Assembly (NCBI GenBank): GCA_009801015.1
Contig: VHZZ01000068.1
Location: forward strand, 107,392 to 171,391
DNA length: 64,000 bases
Origin: Silene noctiflora
Taxonomy: Eukaryota; Streptophyta; Magnoliopsida; Caryophyllales; Caryophyllaceae
Reading direction: 5' to 3'
In this document: positions 62,290 through 64,000 of the stretch, piece after piece
How positions within the stretch are numbered: the first letter of the stretch is position 1
Layout of the letters: each line of letters begins with the position of its first letter
Made by a program: the position numbers and the translations under genes
Notes under the pieces: generated by a model
The model's database searches: none
What the model was told of the DNA's origin: nothing
Seen by the model: only the letters and a program-made list of their open reading frames with translations

Positions 62290-64000
62290 ATGATGACAAT
62301 ATGTTCAACTCTCAATGCAGTTCTAGTACCTCCATGGCATTCTTATCACATTGATCATCATCCCAAATTCCTTCCTTTTTACAACAAAATTTCATCTTTC
62401 AACACACTAAAGAATCTCCATTTACACCATAGAATTGTTCAAGCTTCTTTACAAGATGATCCTCCTTCAAAACAAAGCCAAGTATTGATTTTTTTGATTT
62501 TGATTTTGGTTTTGGTTTTGATCTGTACCCAGTTTGTATTATGTAGTTTAAGTATGTAGGTTTGATTAATTTGGGTTTGTTTTTGTATGTTTTCAGATGG
62601 GTTATGATTATGCTGATGAATTATATGATCTTGATGTGGATATACCATCCAGGTTAATTTCGTTTGTTATATTGTTTGTTATCGCTGTTGGTGTCTCAGT
62701 CAATTCTTTACGTTTTTGTAATATGAAATAGCTTACTTTCTACTCGCCCCGTCTCATTCATTTGTTTCCCTTTTATATTCTTTGTGATGAGTACTTTAAA
62801 GGGAGTAGTAGTTTTCTGATTGTATGCTCGTATGGCCTAGTTTTATGATCAGTCATATCTCTAGAAATCTTGACATTTTATGTGTCAATTTTCCTGATTA
62901 ACGTAGACAGCTCAAAATTGTACATACAACTCGGCGAATTTGTAATGTGTGCTGTATACATCTCATTTCAATGCTAGATGAATTGGCCTCATTCATTTTA
63001 TTGATGTGCTGGCCTCAGTATGGTATTCTGGTATTGCATTGTGGAAGGAATGCTCAACAAGCGAACCCAGCTAATGATTATCGGATAAATTTTGCCATAG
63101 CGTTTGCTTGTTGAGCATTCCTTCGCTTAGGTTGAGATCAAGTTGGTGCATAATTAATTGTAGTACTCTTTATGAAGGAATTCCGTCAGCTGGATGTGTA
63201 TATTTCCTTGTGAATATGCCAATTACCCAATTACCTACTTTATGGCATCATCAAATCGTCTTTGCATGGCATGTTGTTCTTTTTTGTATTACTGGAACAA
63301 TTTATTGGATTGATGGGTGAGTTGTTTGATATAAGCCTCTAGATAAATTTAGAGGTTGGTCACTAAGTTTATTGCTTTAATTTCAGGGATGCTAAATCTG
63401 ATGCTTCCGAACCCAGATCATGGTTTGGGCCTACTGGGCAATACATTAGAGAGCTTCCCTGTCCTAATTGCCGAGGAAGGGGATATACTCCGTGTGCAGA
63501 GTGTGGAATAGAGAGGTCTAGAAAAGATTGTTCATTATGCAGTGGGAAGGTATGGAATGACAGATACTATTATGTACAGTTGCTGCTTCGTTAATTAGTT
63601 GTTGTCGGCATGTAGCACTTGTAGGAGGGGGTGAAGGTATGATGGTTTAAAATTTCTTAGATAGGGTGCATGATGATGTGGTCTACTGGGTGTACGTACA
63701 AAAATTTGATGTTTTCCTTCCAAATCTTTCCTATGTTGGTAGGAATTTAATCTGGTATGTAGAAGGAAAGTTGATGTAGATCGCTCCACACCTCCACTTC
63801 TCTCCACACCATTTCCCTCCAATCCAACTAACTTATTATCTATCCCAATAAGGGATTTTGTCTCTCTCACTTTCCCGTCAAATCCCTCCGTCCAAACGAG
63901 AGGTAGCTTAGTTAAGTATGATGAGTACGCCTGAAGTTTGCTAGTTTAGTCATATTGTAGTTTTCAGTGTTTAAACTTCACAGTTTGCACATTATTTGTG
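62290..64000 (+). CDS. DnaJ-type Cys-rich zinc-finger protein, 5' part (plastid-directed)
   Basis: The 5' part of a gene running off the right edge. Exons in phase: 62290-62481, 62597-62652, 63387-63549, then intron to the window end. The first exon encodes a His/Ser-rich N-terminus with few acidic residues, consistent with a transit peptide. An acidic piece follows (MGYDYADELYDLDVDIPS), then PRSWFGPTGQYIRELPCPNC and the zinc-finger motifs CPNCRGRG, CAECGIER and CSLCSGK, as in DnaJ/Hsp40 Cys-rich domains without a J-domain. Such proteins include chloroplast assembly factors of the BSD2/PSA2 type, but the WFGPTGQYI block suggests a separate plant family whose name I cannot give with confidence. 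Confidence 0.75.
62746..62820. mobile_element. Stowaway-like MITE remnant in the DnaJ-type gene intron
   Basis: Left end CGCCCCGTCTCATTCATTTG and interior tttcccttttatattctttg resemble the other Stowaway-like copies of the window; the right arm is eroded (gagtactttaaagggagtag). Confidence 0.4.

Overview
This is a stretch of a flowering-plant (eudicot) nuclear genome. Evidence: AT-rich intergenic DNA, GT-AG introns that reassemble into full-length plant proteins, plant-only families (NPF transporter, PAS/LOV protein, PBL kinase, MLP, HIR, chloroplast AMY3) and dense small DNA transposons, Helitron ends and SINEs. The abundant short MITEs and the recurrent 'ctccgt'/'gagacgg' motifs are reminiscent of Caryophyllales, but that placement is an impression.

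Layout. 1-1237: 3' end of a CACTA transposon. 3720-14635 (+): NPF4.6/NRT1.2-like transporter with a start-codon-only exon and an 8.4 kb intron. 15251-19214 (-): PAS/LOV (twin-LOV) protein. 21683-25869 (+): PBL34-type receptor-like cytoplasmic kinase. 26617-30342 (-): plastid 2-oxoadipate dioxygenase/decarboxylase (HGLS/FLO7 type). 30453-32430: two adjacent SINE insertions, a duplicated block and a Helitron. 33081-34110 (-): MLP/Bet v 1 gene with a Helitron in its only intron. 36696-38024 (+): HIR (SPFH) protein. 38416-39076 (-): decayed papain-like protease. 40758-45267 (-): VDAC. 46293-49590 (-): NodH-like sulfotransferase. 49605-50691 (-): truncated VDAC duplicate. 54568-61347 (+): chloroplast alpha-amylase AMY3. 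62290 to window end (+): 5' part of a plastid-directed DnaJ-type zinc-finger protein.

The genes are independent single-gene units on both strands, as is usual in plants. AMY3 (starch breakdown), HGLS (lysine breakdown, linked to starch quality in rice) and the DnaJ-type protein are all likely plastid proteins, but nothing suggests a cluster. I recomputed reading phase across every intron of the main genes; the reconstructed lengths (NPF 587, PLP 399, PBL34 493, HGLS 401, MLP 153, HIR 286, VDAC 276, AMY3 909 aa) agree with family lengths as I recall them.

I see no previously undescribed multi-gene system. The most interesting points are a PAS/LOV protein in which both LOV domains lack the photoactive cysteine, a VDAC intron grown by repeat amplification beside a duplicate that seems to hold the unamplified form, a cysteine protease fragment with all three catalytic positions changed, and several mobile elements whose target-site duplications can be read exactly.
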